A program made the translations under genes and the position numbers. DNA of 64,000 nucleotides from NCBI RefSeq assembly GCF_025725725.1, contig NZ_CP107020.1:124001-188000 (forward strand). Reading direction: 5' to 3'. Below are positions 55,039 through 64,000 of this stretch, in pieces (the stretch's first letter is position 1; every line of letters begins with the position of its first letter). This DNA is from Brachybacterium huguangmaarense (lineage in GTDB: Bacteria; Actinomycetota; Actinomycetes; Actinomycetales; Dermabacteraceae). The notes beneath the pieces were generated by a model that had not been told where the DNA came from, made no database searches, and saw nothing but the letters and a program-made list of their open reading frames with translations.

Positions 55039-56697
55039 TCAGTGGGCGAAGTGGCGGGTGCCGGTCAGGTACATCGTGACGCCGGCCTGCTCGCACGCGG
55101 CGACCACCTCGTCGTCGCGGATGGAGCCCCCGGGCTGCACGATCGCCCGCACCCCCGCGTCGATCAGGATCTGCGGCCCGTCGGCGAAGGGGAAGAACGC
55201 GTCCGAGGCCGCGACGGCCCCGCGGGCGCGCTGCGGGGCGCCCTCGCCCTCGGCGTGGGCACCGAGGCTGTCGGCGCGCTCGACCGCGAGGCGGCACGAG
55301 TCGAGGCGGTTGACCTGGCCCATGCCGATGCCGACCGCCGCGCCGTCGGCGGCCAGCAGGATCGCGTTGGACTTCACGGCGCGGATGGCGCGCCACGCGA
55401 ACGCGAGATCGGCGAGGGTGTGCTCGTCGGCGGCGGGACCGGCCGCGAGGGTCCAGGCCTGCGGGTCGTCGCCGGGGGCGTCGATCGCGTCGGCGTCCTG
55501 CACGAGCGAGCCGCCCCAGATCTGGCGGATCTCGACGCCGCCGCGCGGCCGCTCGTCGATCCGCAGGATCCGCAGGTTCTTCTTGGTGCGCAGCAGGTCG
55601 AGGGCCTCGTCGTCGTAGCCGGGGGCGAGGATCACCTCGGTGAACACGGGCTTGACCTGTTGGGCCATGGCGAGGGTGACGGGCCGGTTGGCGGCGATCA
55701 CGCCGCCGTAGGCCGAGACCGGGTCGGTCGCGTGGGCGCGCGCATGGGCCAGCGCGATGTCCTGGCCCTCCCCGACCTCGGCGATGCCGCACGGGTTGTT
55801 GTGCTTCATGACGACCACGCACGGCCGGTCGTGGTCGAAGGCGGCGCGCGCCGCGGCGTCGGCGTCGACGTAGTTGTTGTAGCTCATGGCCTTGCCGCCG
55901 AGCTGCTCGGCGCCGGCGAGCCCCGGGGCGTCGTCGTCGATCACGGCGACACGGGCGCGCTGATGGGGGTTCTCGCCGTAGCGCAGCGTGGTGAGCCCGG
56001 CCTCGGCGGCCTCGGCGTCGTCCATCTCGAGCAGGAAGGCGTCCGTGCCGCCCGCCTCGGCGGCGGCCGCGGCGTCGCGCTCGTCGCCCTGCTCGGCGTC
56101 CTCCTCGAGGCGCGCGAGCATCCAGTCGCTGATCGCGGCGTCGTACTCGGCGGTCCGCGTGAAGGCCACGGTCGCGAGCTCCTGGCGCTCGGCGAGCGTG
56201 AAGCCGCCGACCTTCGCGGCGCGGCCCGCCCGGGCGTAGTCCTCGGGGTCGACGACGACCGCGACCGACGCGAAGTTCTTGGCGGCGCCGCGCACCATCG
56301 AGGGACCGCCGATGTCGATCTTCTCGATGATCTCGTCGAACGTGCCGCCCGCGGCGACCGTCTCCTCGAAGGGGTAGAGGTTCACGACGACCAGGTCGAA
56401 GGGCGCGATGTCCTGGTCGGCGAGCTGCTCACGGTGCGAGGCGAGCCGGCGGTCGGCGAGGATGCCGGCGTGGATGCGCGGGTGGAGGGTCTTGACGCGG
56501 CCGTCGAGCATCTCCGGGAAGCCGGTGACCTCGGCGGCGTCGGTCACGGCGATGCCGCCGTCGCGGATGGTCGCGGCGGTCGACCCCGTCGAGACGATCT
56601 CGGTGCCGGCGTCGGCGAGGTCGCGGGCGAGGTCGAGCAGGCCCGACTTGTCGTAGACGGAGACGAGGGCTCGGCGGATGCTCTGGCGATCGGTCAC
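55039..56697 (-). CDS. purH: Bifunctional AICAR transformylase/IMP cyclohydrolase
   Basis: The 552-residue enzyme catalyses the last two steps to IMP. The N-terminal cyclohydrolase ([30 protein letters not shown]) is followed by the transformylase ([28 protein letters not shown] and the C-terminal TGTRHFAH). An insertion of about 30 residues rich in Ala, Glu and Asp lies near residue 200-230. The GTG start has a GAGGAGAA site. It lies 65 bp after purN. Confidence 0.96.
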   Translation of the reverse strand: MTDRQSIRRALVSVYDKSGLLDLARDLADAGTEIVSTGSTAATIRDGGIAVTDAAEVTGFPEMLDGRVKTLHPRIHAGILADRRLASHREQLADQDIAPFDLVVVNLYPFEETVAAGGTFDEIIEKIDIGGPSMVRGAAKNFASVAVVVDPEDYARAGRAAKVGGFTLAERQELATVAFTRTAEYDAAISDWMLARLEEDAEQGDERDAAAAAEAGGTDAFLLEMDDAEAAEAGLTTLRYGENPHQRARVAVIDDDAPGLAGAEQLGGKAMSYNNYVDADAAARAAFDHDRPCVVVMKHNNPCGIAEVGEGQDIALAHARAHATDPVSAYGGVIAANRPVTLAMAQQVKPVFTEVILAPGYDDEALDLLRTKKNLRILRIDERPRGGVEIRQIWGGSLVQDADAIDAPGDDPQAWTLAAGPAADEHTLADLAFAWRAIRAVKSNAILLAADGAAVGIGMGQVNRLDSCRLAVERADSLGAHAEGEGAPQRARGAVAASDAFFPFADGPQILIDAGVRAIVQPGGSIRDDEVVAACEQAGVTMYLTGTRHFAH

Positions 56698-56762
56698 GGT
56701 TCTCCTCGAGAGGTGGTGGGGGCGGAGCGGACGGGGCGGCGTGGGCGGCTCAGGGCGGAGGC

Positions 56763-57344
56763 TCACGGGGGCGAGGTCAGGGAGGTCACGACGTCGACGA
56801 GCATGACGCGCTCGACCTCCTTGATGCGCTCGTGCAGCGTCGCCTCGGTGTCGTCGTCGTGCACGGCGACGGCCTGCTGGGCGAGGATGCGCCCGGTGTC
56901 GACGCCCGCGTCGACCTCGATGACCGAGGCGCCCGTGACCTTCACGCCGTACGCGAGGGCGTCGCGCACCCCGTGCGCCCCCGGGAAGGAGGGCAGCAGG
57001 GCGGGGTGGGTGTTGATGATCGCGTGCGGGAAGGCCTCGAGCAGCGGGGCTCCGACGAGGCGCATGAACCCGGCGAGCACGACGAGGCGGGGGCGCACGG
57101 CGCGCACGGCGGCGGCGAGCGCCTCGTCCCACGCGGGCCGGTCGGAGAAGTCCGCGAGCGGGACGACGGCGGTCGGGACGCCCGCGCGGCGAGCGTGGTC
57201 GAGGCCGGGAGCCTCGGAGTCGGCGAGCACGCCGCACACGGCGAACGGGGCGCCGGGACGCGCCGCGGCGGCCAGCAGGGCGGCCAGGTTGGACCCCGTG
57301 CCGGAGATGAGCACGGCGACGGGGACCGGAGAGGCGTCTGTCAC
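56763..57344 (-). CDS. purN: Phosphoribosylglycinamide formyltransferase
   Basis: The 193-residue enzyme formylates GAR in purine synthesis. The catalytic Asn-His-Asp set lies in [17 protein letters not shown] and the Asp of [22 protein letters not shown] is the phosphate loop. I choose the GTG at 57344 because TACCCT (57356-57351) ends 7 nt before it, which would make the mRNA leaderless. Longer in-frame starts enter the promoter of the opposite gene. Confidence 0.93.
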   Translation of the reverse strand: MTDASPVPVAVLISGTGSNLAALLAAAARPGAPFAVCGVLADSEAPGLDHARRAGVPTAVVPLADFSDRPAWDEALAAAVRAVRPRLVVLAGFMRLVGAPLLEAFPHAIINTHPALLPSFPGAHGVRDALAYGVKVTGASVIEVDAGVDTGRILAQQAVAVHDDDTEATLHERIKEVERVMLVDVVTSLTSPP

Positions 57345-57441
57345 GTGCTCAGGGTACGGGAATCCACGCCCGGCGAGCGGGGTGTTCCACCCTGCCTCGA
57401 CAGCGACGGGACACGGCGGCCCCGCACGGCACAATGGGGGC
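57345..57441. promoter_or_regulatory. Divergent leaderless promoters, purN and small membrane gene
   Basis: TACCCT (57356-57351, minus) and CACAAT (57430-57435, plus) both end exactly 7 nt before the respective GTG. No ribosome-binding site is seen on either side. -35 boxes are weak. Confidence 0.5.
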
Positions 57442-57852
57442 GTGACCATGCCAGCGCCCCGCCGTGACGACGACCGTCTGCGCACGTATCGCCGCGCCCT
57501 CGGACGCCTGGCGATCGCGATGCTCGTGGCGTGGGCGCTGCTGCTCGCGCCGCTGCCCTACGCGCTCGCGGCGGGGGCCGTGGGTCTCGTCGTGATCGTG
57601 CTGCTCGTGCAGGTCACGACGCGGGGATGGCGCGTCGGGCAGCGCGGGGCGGCGGTGTTCACCGCCCTCGTCGGGGTGCCCGCCTGCCTCGTCCTGCTGG
57701 GGTCGACCCTGCTGTCCGGGCTCTTCTACGGCCCGCTCCACGAGCTGCAGGAGTGTCAGCGCGACGCCCTGACCCAGGCCTCGCTCACGCAGTGCCGCGA
57801 GCAGGGCACGACGGCGATCACCGAGCGGATGAGCGCCCTGCTGGGTTCCTGA
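57442..57852 (+). CDS. Small membrane protein of unknown function
   Basis: A 136-residue protein (GTG start; an ATG two codons later is also possible) with a basic head, three hydrophobic segments at about 23-41, 42-60 and 73-95, and a polar C-terminus with two Cys. I do not recognise a family. It sits divergent from purN and its last 35 bp overlap the 3' end of the PerM-like gene on the other strand. Confidence 0.7.
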   Translation: MTMPAPRRDDDRLRTYRRALGRLAIAMLVAWALLLAPLPYALAAGAVGLVVIVLLVQVTTRGWRVGQRGAAVFTALVGVPACLVLLGSTLLSGLFYGPLHELQECQRDALTQASLTQCREQGTTAITERMSALLGS

Positions 57853-59386
57853 CGCCCTCGCCGTGCTCGGACCCGGCGCCGCGTGCACGCCCGGCGGGCT
57901 CGGCGTCGTCCGAATCGCTCGCGGTCCCCGTCGTCCCGGTCGGCTCCGCGCCCGCCCGGGCGGTGGTCGCGGCGTCGCCGGTGCCTCCGGCTCCACCGCT
58001 CGTGTCCCGCTCTCCCCGGCCCTCGTGCGGGTCGGTCCCACCGCTCGACGCGGTGTGCGACCCGCCCTGCCGGTGCAGCTCCGCGGCATCCTCCGACACC
58101 GGCTCCGTGCCGCGCTCGCGCGCCTCGGCCCGCTCGACGCGCGTGCGCAGACCGCCGACGCCCGAGCGCACCCAGCCGATCACGGGCGAGTCGAGCACGA
58201 GGACGGCCAGTCCGAGCGTGCCGACGATCATGGCCAGCAGCGGGAGGGTCACCGAGGCGAGCGCCGGGCCGATCTCACGGAGCCGCTCGGTGCCGATGGC
58301 GCCGCCCGCGAGAGCCAGCAGCAGCAGCACCGCGACGAGCACGGCGACGGCGTAGGAGCCCCATGCGGCGGCGCGCACGCGCAGGGGGCTGCCGGCGACC
58401 TCGCGCACGACGGCGATCGCCCCCGCGGCGAGCGCCGCGATCGGGAGGAGCAGCAGGAGCCAGACGTAGCCGGGCGCGTGGCCGGGGCCGGGGAGCACCG
58501 CGAGCAGCGGCACGGCGGGCAGCACCCCGGGCTCGGACGCGCCGAGCGAGACCGCCGTGCCCACGCCCACGGTGAAGTGGCCGCCCAGGAGGGCTGCGAG
58601 CGCCCACAGCGAGAAGGTGGGCAGGAGCGCGAGCTGGAGGAGGAGCAGCACGATGCCGCCGACGATCCCCGGCTCGAGCTGCTCCCAGATCGCGCCGGCC
58701 CGCGAGAAGCCCAGCACGAGCGCCGCGACGACCGTGAGGGTCGAGACGGCCGCGAGCCCGAGCAGGGCGATCGCGGCTCCGCGGGCCGCGGCGTCGTACG
58801 GGGCGGGCAGCAGGTCCAGGATGCGCACGGCCGGGACTCCCGCGGCGGCGCGTCGGCGCAGGGACCACAGGATCCCGGCGATCGCGCCGACGACGGCCAC
58901 CAGGGCGCAGCCGAGCACGGCGGTCGACACGACGGGGTGCACGCTCGGGCTGCGTCCGATCGAGGCGAGCACGCCGCCCCCGACGGCGTAGACGAGCACG
59001 AAGGCGGTCGCGGTGGCCGCGACGTCGCGCAGGGCACCGGCCCGCAGGGCGCCGTCGGTGCGCACGAGCGAGAGGGCGCGGCCCATGCGGCGCATCGACG
59101 CCGCGGCGCTCAGCACGAACAGCACGGTGAGCCCGAGGGGCGCGAGGTGCACGGTGCCCTCGATCGGACTGTCGGACAGCTGCAGGCTCCCGCCGTGGCC
59201 GAGCACGAAGGCGTCGATGCCGAGCAGCACGGCGCCGAGCGCGCCGAAGGAGGAGCGGGCGGCGACGAGCTCGGCGGCGAGGGCGGGGACCACGCCGAGC
59301 GCGCACGCGATCACGAGCGACGTCAGCGCCGCGATGGCACCCATCACGCAGGGCGAGGAGATGCGATCGGGGCTGTTGGCCGTCAC
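57818..59386 (-). CDS. perM: PerM/DUF6350-like integral membrane protein
   Basis: The 522-residue protein has roughly ten hydrophobic segments up to about residue 400 and then a hydrophilic tail of about 120 residues rich in Gly, Ala, Glu and Thr. Its place beside purN and purH matches M. tuberculosis Rv0955 (PerM), a membrane protein tied to cell division under stress; family assignment is by synteny and topology. The GTG at 59386 is chosen from the hydrophobic start. It is read toward purN-purH. Confidence 0.65.
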   Translation of the reverse strand: MTANSPDRISSPCVMGAIAALTSLVIACALGVVPALAAELVAARSSFGALGAVLLGIDAFVLGHGGSLQLSDSPIEGTVHLAPLGLTVLFVLSAAASMRRMGRALSLVRTDGALRAGALRDVAATATAFVLVYAVGGGVLASIGRSPSVHPVVSTAVLGCALVAVVGAIAGILWSLRRRAAAGVPAVRILDLLPAPYDAAARGAAIALLGLAAVSTLTVVAALVLGFSRAGAIWEQLEPGIVGGIVLLLLQLALLPTFSLWALAALLGGHFTVGVGTAVSLGASEPGVLPAVPLLAVLPGPGHAPGYVWLLLLLPIAALAAGAIAVVREVAGSPLRVRAAAWGSYAVAVLVAVLLLLALAGGAIGTERLREIGPALASVTLPLLAMIVGTLGLAVLVLDSPVIGWVRSGVGGLRTRVERAEARERGTEPVSEDAAELHRQGGSHTASSGGTDPHEGRGERDTSGGAGGTGDAATTARAGAEPTGTTGTASDSDDAEPAGRARGAGSEHGEGVRNPAGRSSAR

Positions 59387-59520
59387 GACGGGACCGTCCG
59401 TTCCTGGTGCTCGAGGGAAGGCGGGGCGCCCCGGGACGGGGTCGGCCGCTCGCACCCGTCCATGCTGGTCGCCGCTCCCGTCCAAGTCCAGCCGCAGAGG
59501 TGCGTGTCGCATAATGGCCG

Positions 59521-60849
59521 GTGATGAGCACGCCACAGCCCCCGCGCCCCGCCGTCTCGGCCGGGGCGCCTCTCGTTCACCCCGGCCCGGCCCCGACCGA
59601 GCCGGTGTACGTGCGGACCGAGCGGATCGACGACGACGTCGACCTGCTCGCGCACATCCCCGCCGAGTTCACGGCCGCCTGGATCCATCATCGCCAGGGG
59701 CTCGTCGGGCTCGGCGAGGCCGTGCGCCTGACCGCCGTCGGGCCCTCGCGCTTCGCCGACGCCTCCCGCGCGTTCCGCGAGCTCGCCGAGCGCGCCGTCG
59801 TCGAGGACGAGGTGCGGGTGCGCGGCACCGGCCTCGTGGCGCTCGGCTCGTTCTCCTACGCCGCGAGCTCGCCGCGCGAGTCCGTGCTCGTGATCCCGCG
59901 GGCGATCCTCGGGGTGAGCGAGGGCGAGGCATTCCTCACCGTCGTGGCCGTGGGCGCGCCGCCCCGCTCCCCCGCCGACTGGCGCGACCTGTTCGGCTCG
60001 ACGCCCGTCGCGCCGGCCGCCCGGGTCGAGCTCGAGCCGGACCACACGCCACGGGAGTACCAGGGCCTGGTGGCGGCGGCGATCGACCGCATCCGCGCCG
60101 GCGAGGCCCAGAAGGTCGTGCTCTCCGAGACGAGCACCGTCACCCTGTCGGAGCCCGTCGAACGGGCCGCGCTCGTGCGGCGCCTGGCCGAGTCGTACGC
60201 CTCGACGTGGGTGTATGCGGCGAGCGACGTGCTCGGTGCGAGCCCCGAGATGCTCGCCCAGACGGAGCACGGGCGGGTGTTCAGCCGCGTGCTCGCCGGC
60301 ACCCGGCCCGTCGCCGAGGGCGCGGAGCTCGCCGAGGAGGACCGTCGTGCGTTCCGCGCCGACGCCAAGGAGCGCGCCGAGCACGCCTTCTCCCTCGACT
60401 CGGTGACGAGCCGCCTCACCCAGGTCGCCCACGAGATCGAGGCCTCGCCCGAGCCCTTCGTGCTGCGCCTGCCCGGCCTCGAGCACCTGGCCTCCGACGT
60501 CTCCGCGCGGCTGCGCGAGGGCGTCACGAGCCTCGACGTGGCTGCGGCGCTGCATCCCTCGGCAGCGGTCAGCGGCATGCCGCGCGAGGACGCCGACGCG
60601 ATCATCGCCGAGCTCGAGGCGCACGACCGCGGCGGCTACGCCGCCCCCGTGGGCTGGATGGACGCGAGCGGCGACGGGCAGTGGGCGATCGCCCTGCGCA
60701 TGGCCCACGTGCTCGGCCGCGACACGGTGCGCCTGCAGGCCGGGGGCGGGATCGTCGAGGGCTCGGACCCCGTGCTCGAGCATGCCGAGGCCCTCGCCAA
60801 GACCCGTCCCGTGCTCTCGGCCCTGCGAGGCGTCAGCTCGCGCGCGTGA
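59521..60849 (+). CDS. menF: Isochorismate synthase
   Basis: A 442-residue chorismate-utilising enzyme. The conserved C-terminal region has KVVLSETSTV, ASPEMLAQ, SRVLAGTRP, HPSAAVSGMPREDADAIIAE and RLQAGGGIVEGSDP, with the metal-binding Glu residues. Linkage with menD supports menaquinone synthesis over siderophore or tryptophan roles. CATAAT (59510-59515) ends 6 nt before the GTG (59521) and 9 nt before the next ATG, so translation is probably leaderless. Its stop overlaps the protease gene by 17 bp. Confidence 0.9.
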   Translation: MMSTPQPPRPAVSAGAPLVHPGPAPTEPVYVRTERIDDDVDLLAHIPAEFTAAWIHHRQGLVGLGEAVRLTAVGPSRFADASRAFRELAERAVVEDEVRVRGTGLVALGSFSYAASSPRESVLVIPRAILGVSEGEAFLTVVAVGAPPRSPADWRDLFGSTPVAPAARVELEPDHTPREYQGLVAAAIDRIRAGEAQKVVLSETSTVTLSEPVERAALVRRLAESYASTWVYAASDVLGASPEMLAQTEHGRVFSRVLAGTRPVAEGAELAEEDRRAFRADAKERAEHAFSLDSVTSRLTQVAHEIEASPEPFVLRLPGLEHLASDVSARLREGVTSLDVAAALHPSAAVSGMPREDADAIIAELEAHDRGGYAAPVGWMDASGDGQWAIALRMAHVLGRDTVRLQAGGGIVEGSDPVLEHAEALAKTRPVLSALRGVSSRA

Positions 60850-62482
60850 GGGTCACGGTCACGTCCTGCTGCGCCCCGTCGCGCAGCACCGTCACGGTGT
60901 GCTGCGAGCCGACGGCGAGCGAGCGCACGTAGCCGGTGAGCGCCGCGGCGCCGTCGGTCGGCACCCCGTCGACGTCGACGATGAGATCGCCCGCGCGGAT
61001 GCCGCCCTGGGCCGCGGCCCCGCCGTCCACGGTCGAGCGCACCTGGGCGCCGCTGTAGGTCGCGCCGTCCTTCTCCTGCGTGCCGTCCGCGGCGGTGACG
61101 CCGAGCTGGGCGTGCTGGGCGGAGCCGTCGGCGAGGATCTGGTCGGTGATGAGCGTGACCGTGCTCGAGGGGATCGCGAAGCCGAGGCCGATGCTGCCGG
61201 ACTGGGTCGCGGAGTCCGCGGTGGCCAGCCCCGCGATCGAGGACGTGACGCCGATGACCTGGCCCGCGGAGTCGACGAGGGGGCCTCCCGAGTTGCCGGG
61301 GTTGATGGCCGCGTCGGTCTGGAGCGCCGAGGTGTAGGCCGCGTCGGACTGGTCCTGGGCCTCGCCGAGCGTCGTGACGGGCCGGTGCACGGCCGAGATG
61401 ATGCCGGTCGTGACCGTGTTCTCGAGGCCCAGCGGGGTGCCGACGGCCATCACGGGCGCGCCCACGGAGATGTCCGAGGAGTCGGCGAACGTGGCCGGGG
61501 TCAGCCCCGAGGGCGGGGAGTCGAGCCGGACCACGGCGAGATCGGTGCTCGGGTCGGTCCCGACCAGCTGCGCCGAGTAGGCGCGGCCGTCGGAGAGGGT
61601 GACGGTGATCGTGCTCGCGCCGGCCACGACGTGGTTGTTGGTGATGATGTCGCCCTTGTCGTCGCGGATGATGCCGGTGCCCTCGGCGGCTCCTCCGGCC
61701 GTCGCGACCTCGATCGCGACGGTGCTCTCCGACACCGACGCGGCCACCGACTCCCAGCCGTCGCCGCTCGCCGCGGCCGGCGCCGACGAGCCGGCGGAGG
61801 AACCGGTGTGCGTGCCCGTCGAGCTGCTCGAGGACGCGCTCGTGGCCCCGTCGCCCGTGAGGGCGTCGTAGCCGGCGACGGCGCCGAGGGTCCCCGCGGT
61901 GCTGAGCACGCAGCCGGCCGCGACGAGCGCGATGACCCCCGGCCAGGAGGGCCCGCGGCGCCGCGCCGGGGCACCGGGGGCCGGGGCCGCGCCGGCGGTC
62001 GCCGGCTGCCCGTACGGCATGGCGGATCCGGGGGCGGCAGGCTGTCCGTACGACGTGGAGGATGCTCCCGGGGCGGCGGGCGATCCGTAGGGCCCGGGCT
62101 GCCCGTACGATGCGGGCCGGCCGGAGGCCTCAGGCTGTCCGTACGGCGCCGGTCGCCCGTACGCCGCGGGGCCGGCCTCGGGCGTGCGTCCTCCCTCGGT
62201 CGCGGAGCCAGCCGACCAGCCGGGGCCGGACGGCGTCGGCCAGGCCGGGTAGACGTCCGTGGGCTGCTCGTCGGCGGGCGTGGGCTCCGACGCCGGGTCG
62301 CCTCCCGACGTCTGCGCACCGCCTGACGCCGGGGCGCCGTCCGCGGCCGGGCGCTCCGTGCCGGGCCGTGCCGCGTGGTCCCCGGCGGACGCGCGGTCGG
62401 CGCCGGACGGCTCGTGCACGGGCGGCCAGGGCGCCGGGCGCGAGGGATCGGGCTGCGGCGTCGAGGACGGATCGGTGGTCAT
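60833..62482 (-). CDS. HtrA/DegP-like membrane-anchored serine protease
   Basis: The 549-residue protein has a cytosolic Pro/Ala/Gly-rich head of about 175 residues with YGQP repeats, one membrane helix (about 177-205), a Ser-rich linker, a trypsin-like domain with His284, Asp314 and Ser398 (GNSGGPL), and a PDZ domain (about 455-545). This is the actinobacterial HtrA/PepD layout for extracytoplasmic quality control. The ATG has AGGAG upstream. It lies 64 bp after menD. Confidence 0.92.
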   Translation of the reverse strand: MTTDPSSTPQPDPSRPAPWPPVHEPSGADRASAGDHAARPGTERPAADGAPASGGAQTSGGDPASEPTPADEQPTDVYPAWPTPSGPGWSAGSATEGGRTPEAGPAAYGRPAPYGQPEASGRPASYGQPGPYGSPAAPGASSTSYGQPAAPGSAMPYGQPATAGAAPAPGAPARRRGPSWPGVIALVAAGCVLSTAGTLGAVAGYDALTGDGATSASSSSSTGTHTGSSAGSSAPAAASGDGWESVAASVSESTVAIEVATAGGAAEGTGIIRDDKGDIITNNHVVAGASTITVTLSDGRAYSAQLVGTDPSTDLAVVRLDSPPSGLTPATFADSSDISVGAPVMAVGTPLGLENTVTTGIISAVHRPVTTLGEAQDQSDAAYTSALQTDAAINPGNSGGPLVDSAGQVIGVTSSIAGLATADSATQSGSIGLGFAIPSSTVTLITDQILADGSAQHAQLGVTAADGTQEKDGATYSGAQVRSTVDGGAAAQGGIRAGDLIVDVDGVPTDGAAALTGYVRSLAVGSQHTVTVLRDGAQQDVTVTLTRAS

Positions 62483-62546
62483 GGCACGGCTCCTGTGATC
62501 GGACGAGGCGGGGATCCCCCGCGCCGCCACAGCAGACCACACGATG

Positions 62547-64000
62547 TCAAGGGGTTTCCGGGACTGCGCTGACAGATTCCTGGACCACGAGGTCCTGGAC
62601 CACGAGCATCCGGCGCCCCGAGGCGGGCTCGGCGAGGGCGTCCGCCAGGCCGTCGGCGTCCACCGGACGGGCCGGCACCCCGAGCGCGGCCGCGGCCGCC
62701 GCGAGGTCGACGCCGTGCGGGGTCGTGAAGAAGCGGCGGAGCACCGCGGGCGGGGCGGCGACGTGCTCGAGTCCGGAGAAGATCCGGCCGCCGTCGTCGT
62801 CGAGGACCACGATGTCGAGCTCGGGCTCGACCTCGTCGGGGCCGATGAGCAGGCCGGTGAGGTCGTGCAGCGCGGTGAGGTCCCCGATGAGGGCGCGCAC
62901 GCGCCCGGCGGGGCGGCGACGGGCGAGGGCGTAGCCCGACGCGGTCGAGATCAGGCCGTCGATCCCGGCGAGACCGCGGTTGGCGACGATCGTGGCGGCG
63001 GTCGCGGGGGCGTGCCGCTCGAGGTCGCGCACGGTGCTCGAGGAGCCCACGACGAGCACGTCGTCGGGGCCGCTCGCGGCCCACACGGCGAGCGCCGCGC
63101 GGGCCTGCCAGGTCGCAGGAGGGGCCGGCTCGTCCGAGGCGCGCCAGGCCGCGAGGTAGCGCTGCTGGCGCTCGGCGGCCTCCTCGGTCTCCTCGCCGAC
63201 GGCGGCGGGCACCACGCGGCGGGCCCGCCGGGACGCGTCGGGCCAGGTGCCCGCCCGGTCGACGACGATCACGTCGACGTCGTCGGCGCCGAGCAGCCCG
63301 GAGACGACGGGCCGGGACAGGGTGGGATGGCCGAACACGACGGCGCGGTCGGGCCGCAGCGGGTGGTCGGCGCTCGCCATCACCTCGCCCAGCAGCTCGG
63401 GGTAGCCGACGATCATCGCGTCACCGGAGCGGGCGCCCGAGGAGGGCTCGGCCAGGAGCGGCAGGCGGTGGCGCTCCGCGAACGCGCGGGCGTCGGGTCC
63501 CGCGCCGTCGCCCGCGACCACGAGCGTGCGTCCCGTGAGCGGGATCGGAACCCCGGGCACCGCGGACGGCGCGACCCGCCGGGTGACGACGATGCTGGGG
63601 GACTCGGCGGCGGCGGGCGCGCTGCGGGGCGTGAGCGGGTCGCGCAGGCCGACGTTCAGGTGCACGGGCCCGGGCCGCTCCCCCGTCGCGGCGGCCACGG
63701 CGCGCGCGACGGCGTTCACAGCCGTGCGCAGCTCGGCGGGGGTCGCCCTCCCGGCGGCGGGGGCGGGCAGGTCGGAGGCCCACCGCACGGCGTCCCCGTA
63801 GAGCCCCGCCTGGTGCGTGGCCTGGTTGGCGCCCGTGTCGCGGAGCTCGGCGGGCCGGTCCGCGGTCAGGACGAGCAGGGGGACCCCGGCGTGGTGGGCC
63901 TCGAGCACGGCGGCGTGGAGGTGGGCGGTCGCGGTCCCGGAGGTGGTGACGACGGCGCCGGGATGCCGCGGGTCGGCGCGGGAGATGCCCAGGGCGGTGA
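62547..64000 (-). CDS. menD: MenD, 2-succinyl-6-hydroxy-2,4-cyclohexadiene carboxylate-forming synthase (5' truncated)
   Basis: The frame runs unbroken to the window edge, so the start lies outside. The visible 484 codons begin TALGISRADPRHPGAVVTTSGTATAHLHAAVLEA, then VLTADRPAELRDTGANQATHQ, which is MenD-specific within the ThDP family. The C-terminal cofactor segment is IDGLISTASGYALA followed by IGDLTALHDLTGL. It joins isochorismate to 2-oxoglutarate in menaquinone synthesis, next to menF. The ThDP-activating Glu would be in the missing N-terminus. Confidence 0.93.
   Translation of the reverse strand, partial: TALGISRADPRHPGAVVTTSGTATAHLHAAVLEAHHAGVPLLVLTADRPAELRDTGANQATHQAGLYGDAVRWASDLPAPAAGRATPAELRTAVNAVARAVAAATGERPGPVHLNVGLRDPLTPRSAPAAAESPSIVVTRRVAPSAVPGVPIPLTGRTLVVAGDGAGPDARAFAERHRLPLLAEPSSGARSGDAMIVGYPELLGEVMASADHPLRPDRAVVFGHPTLSRPVVSGLLGADDVDVIVVDRAGTWPDASRRARRVVPAAVGEETEEAAERQQRYLAAWRASDEPAPPATWQARAALAVWAASGPDDVLVVGSSSTVRDLERHAPATAATIVANRGLAGIDGLISTASGYALARRRPAGRVRALIGDLTALHDLTGLLIGPDEVEPELDIVVLDDDGGRIFSGLEHVAAPPAVLRRFFTTPHGVDLAAAAAALGVPARPVDADGLADALAEPASGRRMLVVQDLVVQESVSAVPETP

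Overview
The window reads as chromosomal DNA of a high-GC Gram-positive bacterium (Actinomycetota). Base composition is about 70% G+C, GTG starts and 4-bp ATGA/GTGA gene overlaps are common, and -10 boxes are of the TANNNT type. The gene order tRNA-Trp-secE-nusG-rplK-rplA and the trio purH-purN-PerM-like protein are actinobacterial. The overall look, including a TTG-started rpoB, is closest to Micrococcales such as Brachybacterium/Dermabacteraceae; that placement is from memory, not from a search. No insertion sequence, phage, CRISPR array or tRNA-associated island is visible.

Positions 1-43055 hold the ribosomal-protein and RNA-polymerase superlocus, almost entirely on the minus strand. From high to low coordinates: tRNA-Trp, secE, nusG, rplK, rplA; [adhE, plus strand]; rplJ, rplL; rpoB, rpoC; [G5/RlpA cell-wall protein]; rpsL, rpsG, fusA, tuf; [stress-type membrane protein, plus strand; NgcEFG-like sugar ABC transporter]; the S10 operon rpsJ to rpsQ; [ProP-like transporter]; the spc operon rplN to rplO; secY, adk, map; infA, rpmJ. 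Bracketed genes are accessory insertions. They sit exactly at operon boundaries, and long hairpins or candidate promoters can be read around them, so each core operon seems to keep its own start and stop signals.

Positions 43231-64000 hold metabolic and envelope genes on both strands: a class I aminotransferase, adenosine deaminase, galactokinase, a lactonase-family beta-propeller, a ThrE-type amino acid exporter, beta-carbonic anhydrase, a DUF3017-like membrane protein, aspartate ammonia-lyase, a NodB polysaccharide deacetylase, class I PPK2, purH, purN, a small membrane protein, a PerM/DUF6350-like protein, isochorismate synthase, an HtrA/DegP-type protease, and menD cut off by the window end.

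The strongest non-coding signals are long, near-perfect stem-loops without U-tracts at operon ends. Their few mismatches are almost all G.U pairs on the transcribed strand. Other signals are good promoters for the rpsL, S10, rpoB, tRNA-Trp and adhE units, an L10-type leader with a U-tract attenuator before rplJ, long 5' leaders, and a group of apparently leaderless genes whose -10 box ends 7 nt before the start codon. I found no clearly undescribed multi-gene system. The most useful leads are the regulatory RNA and operator-like elements and the G5-RlpA protein.
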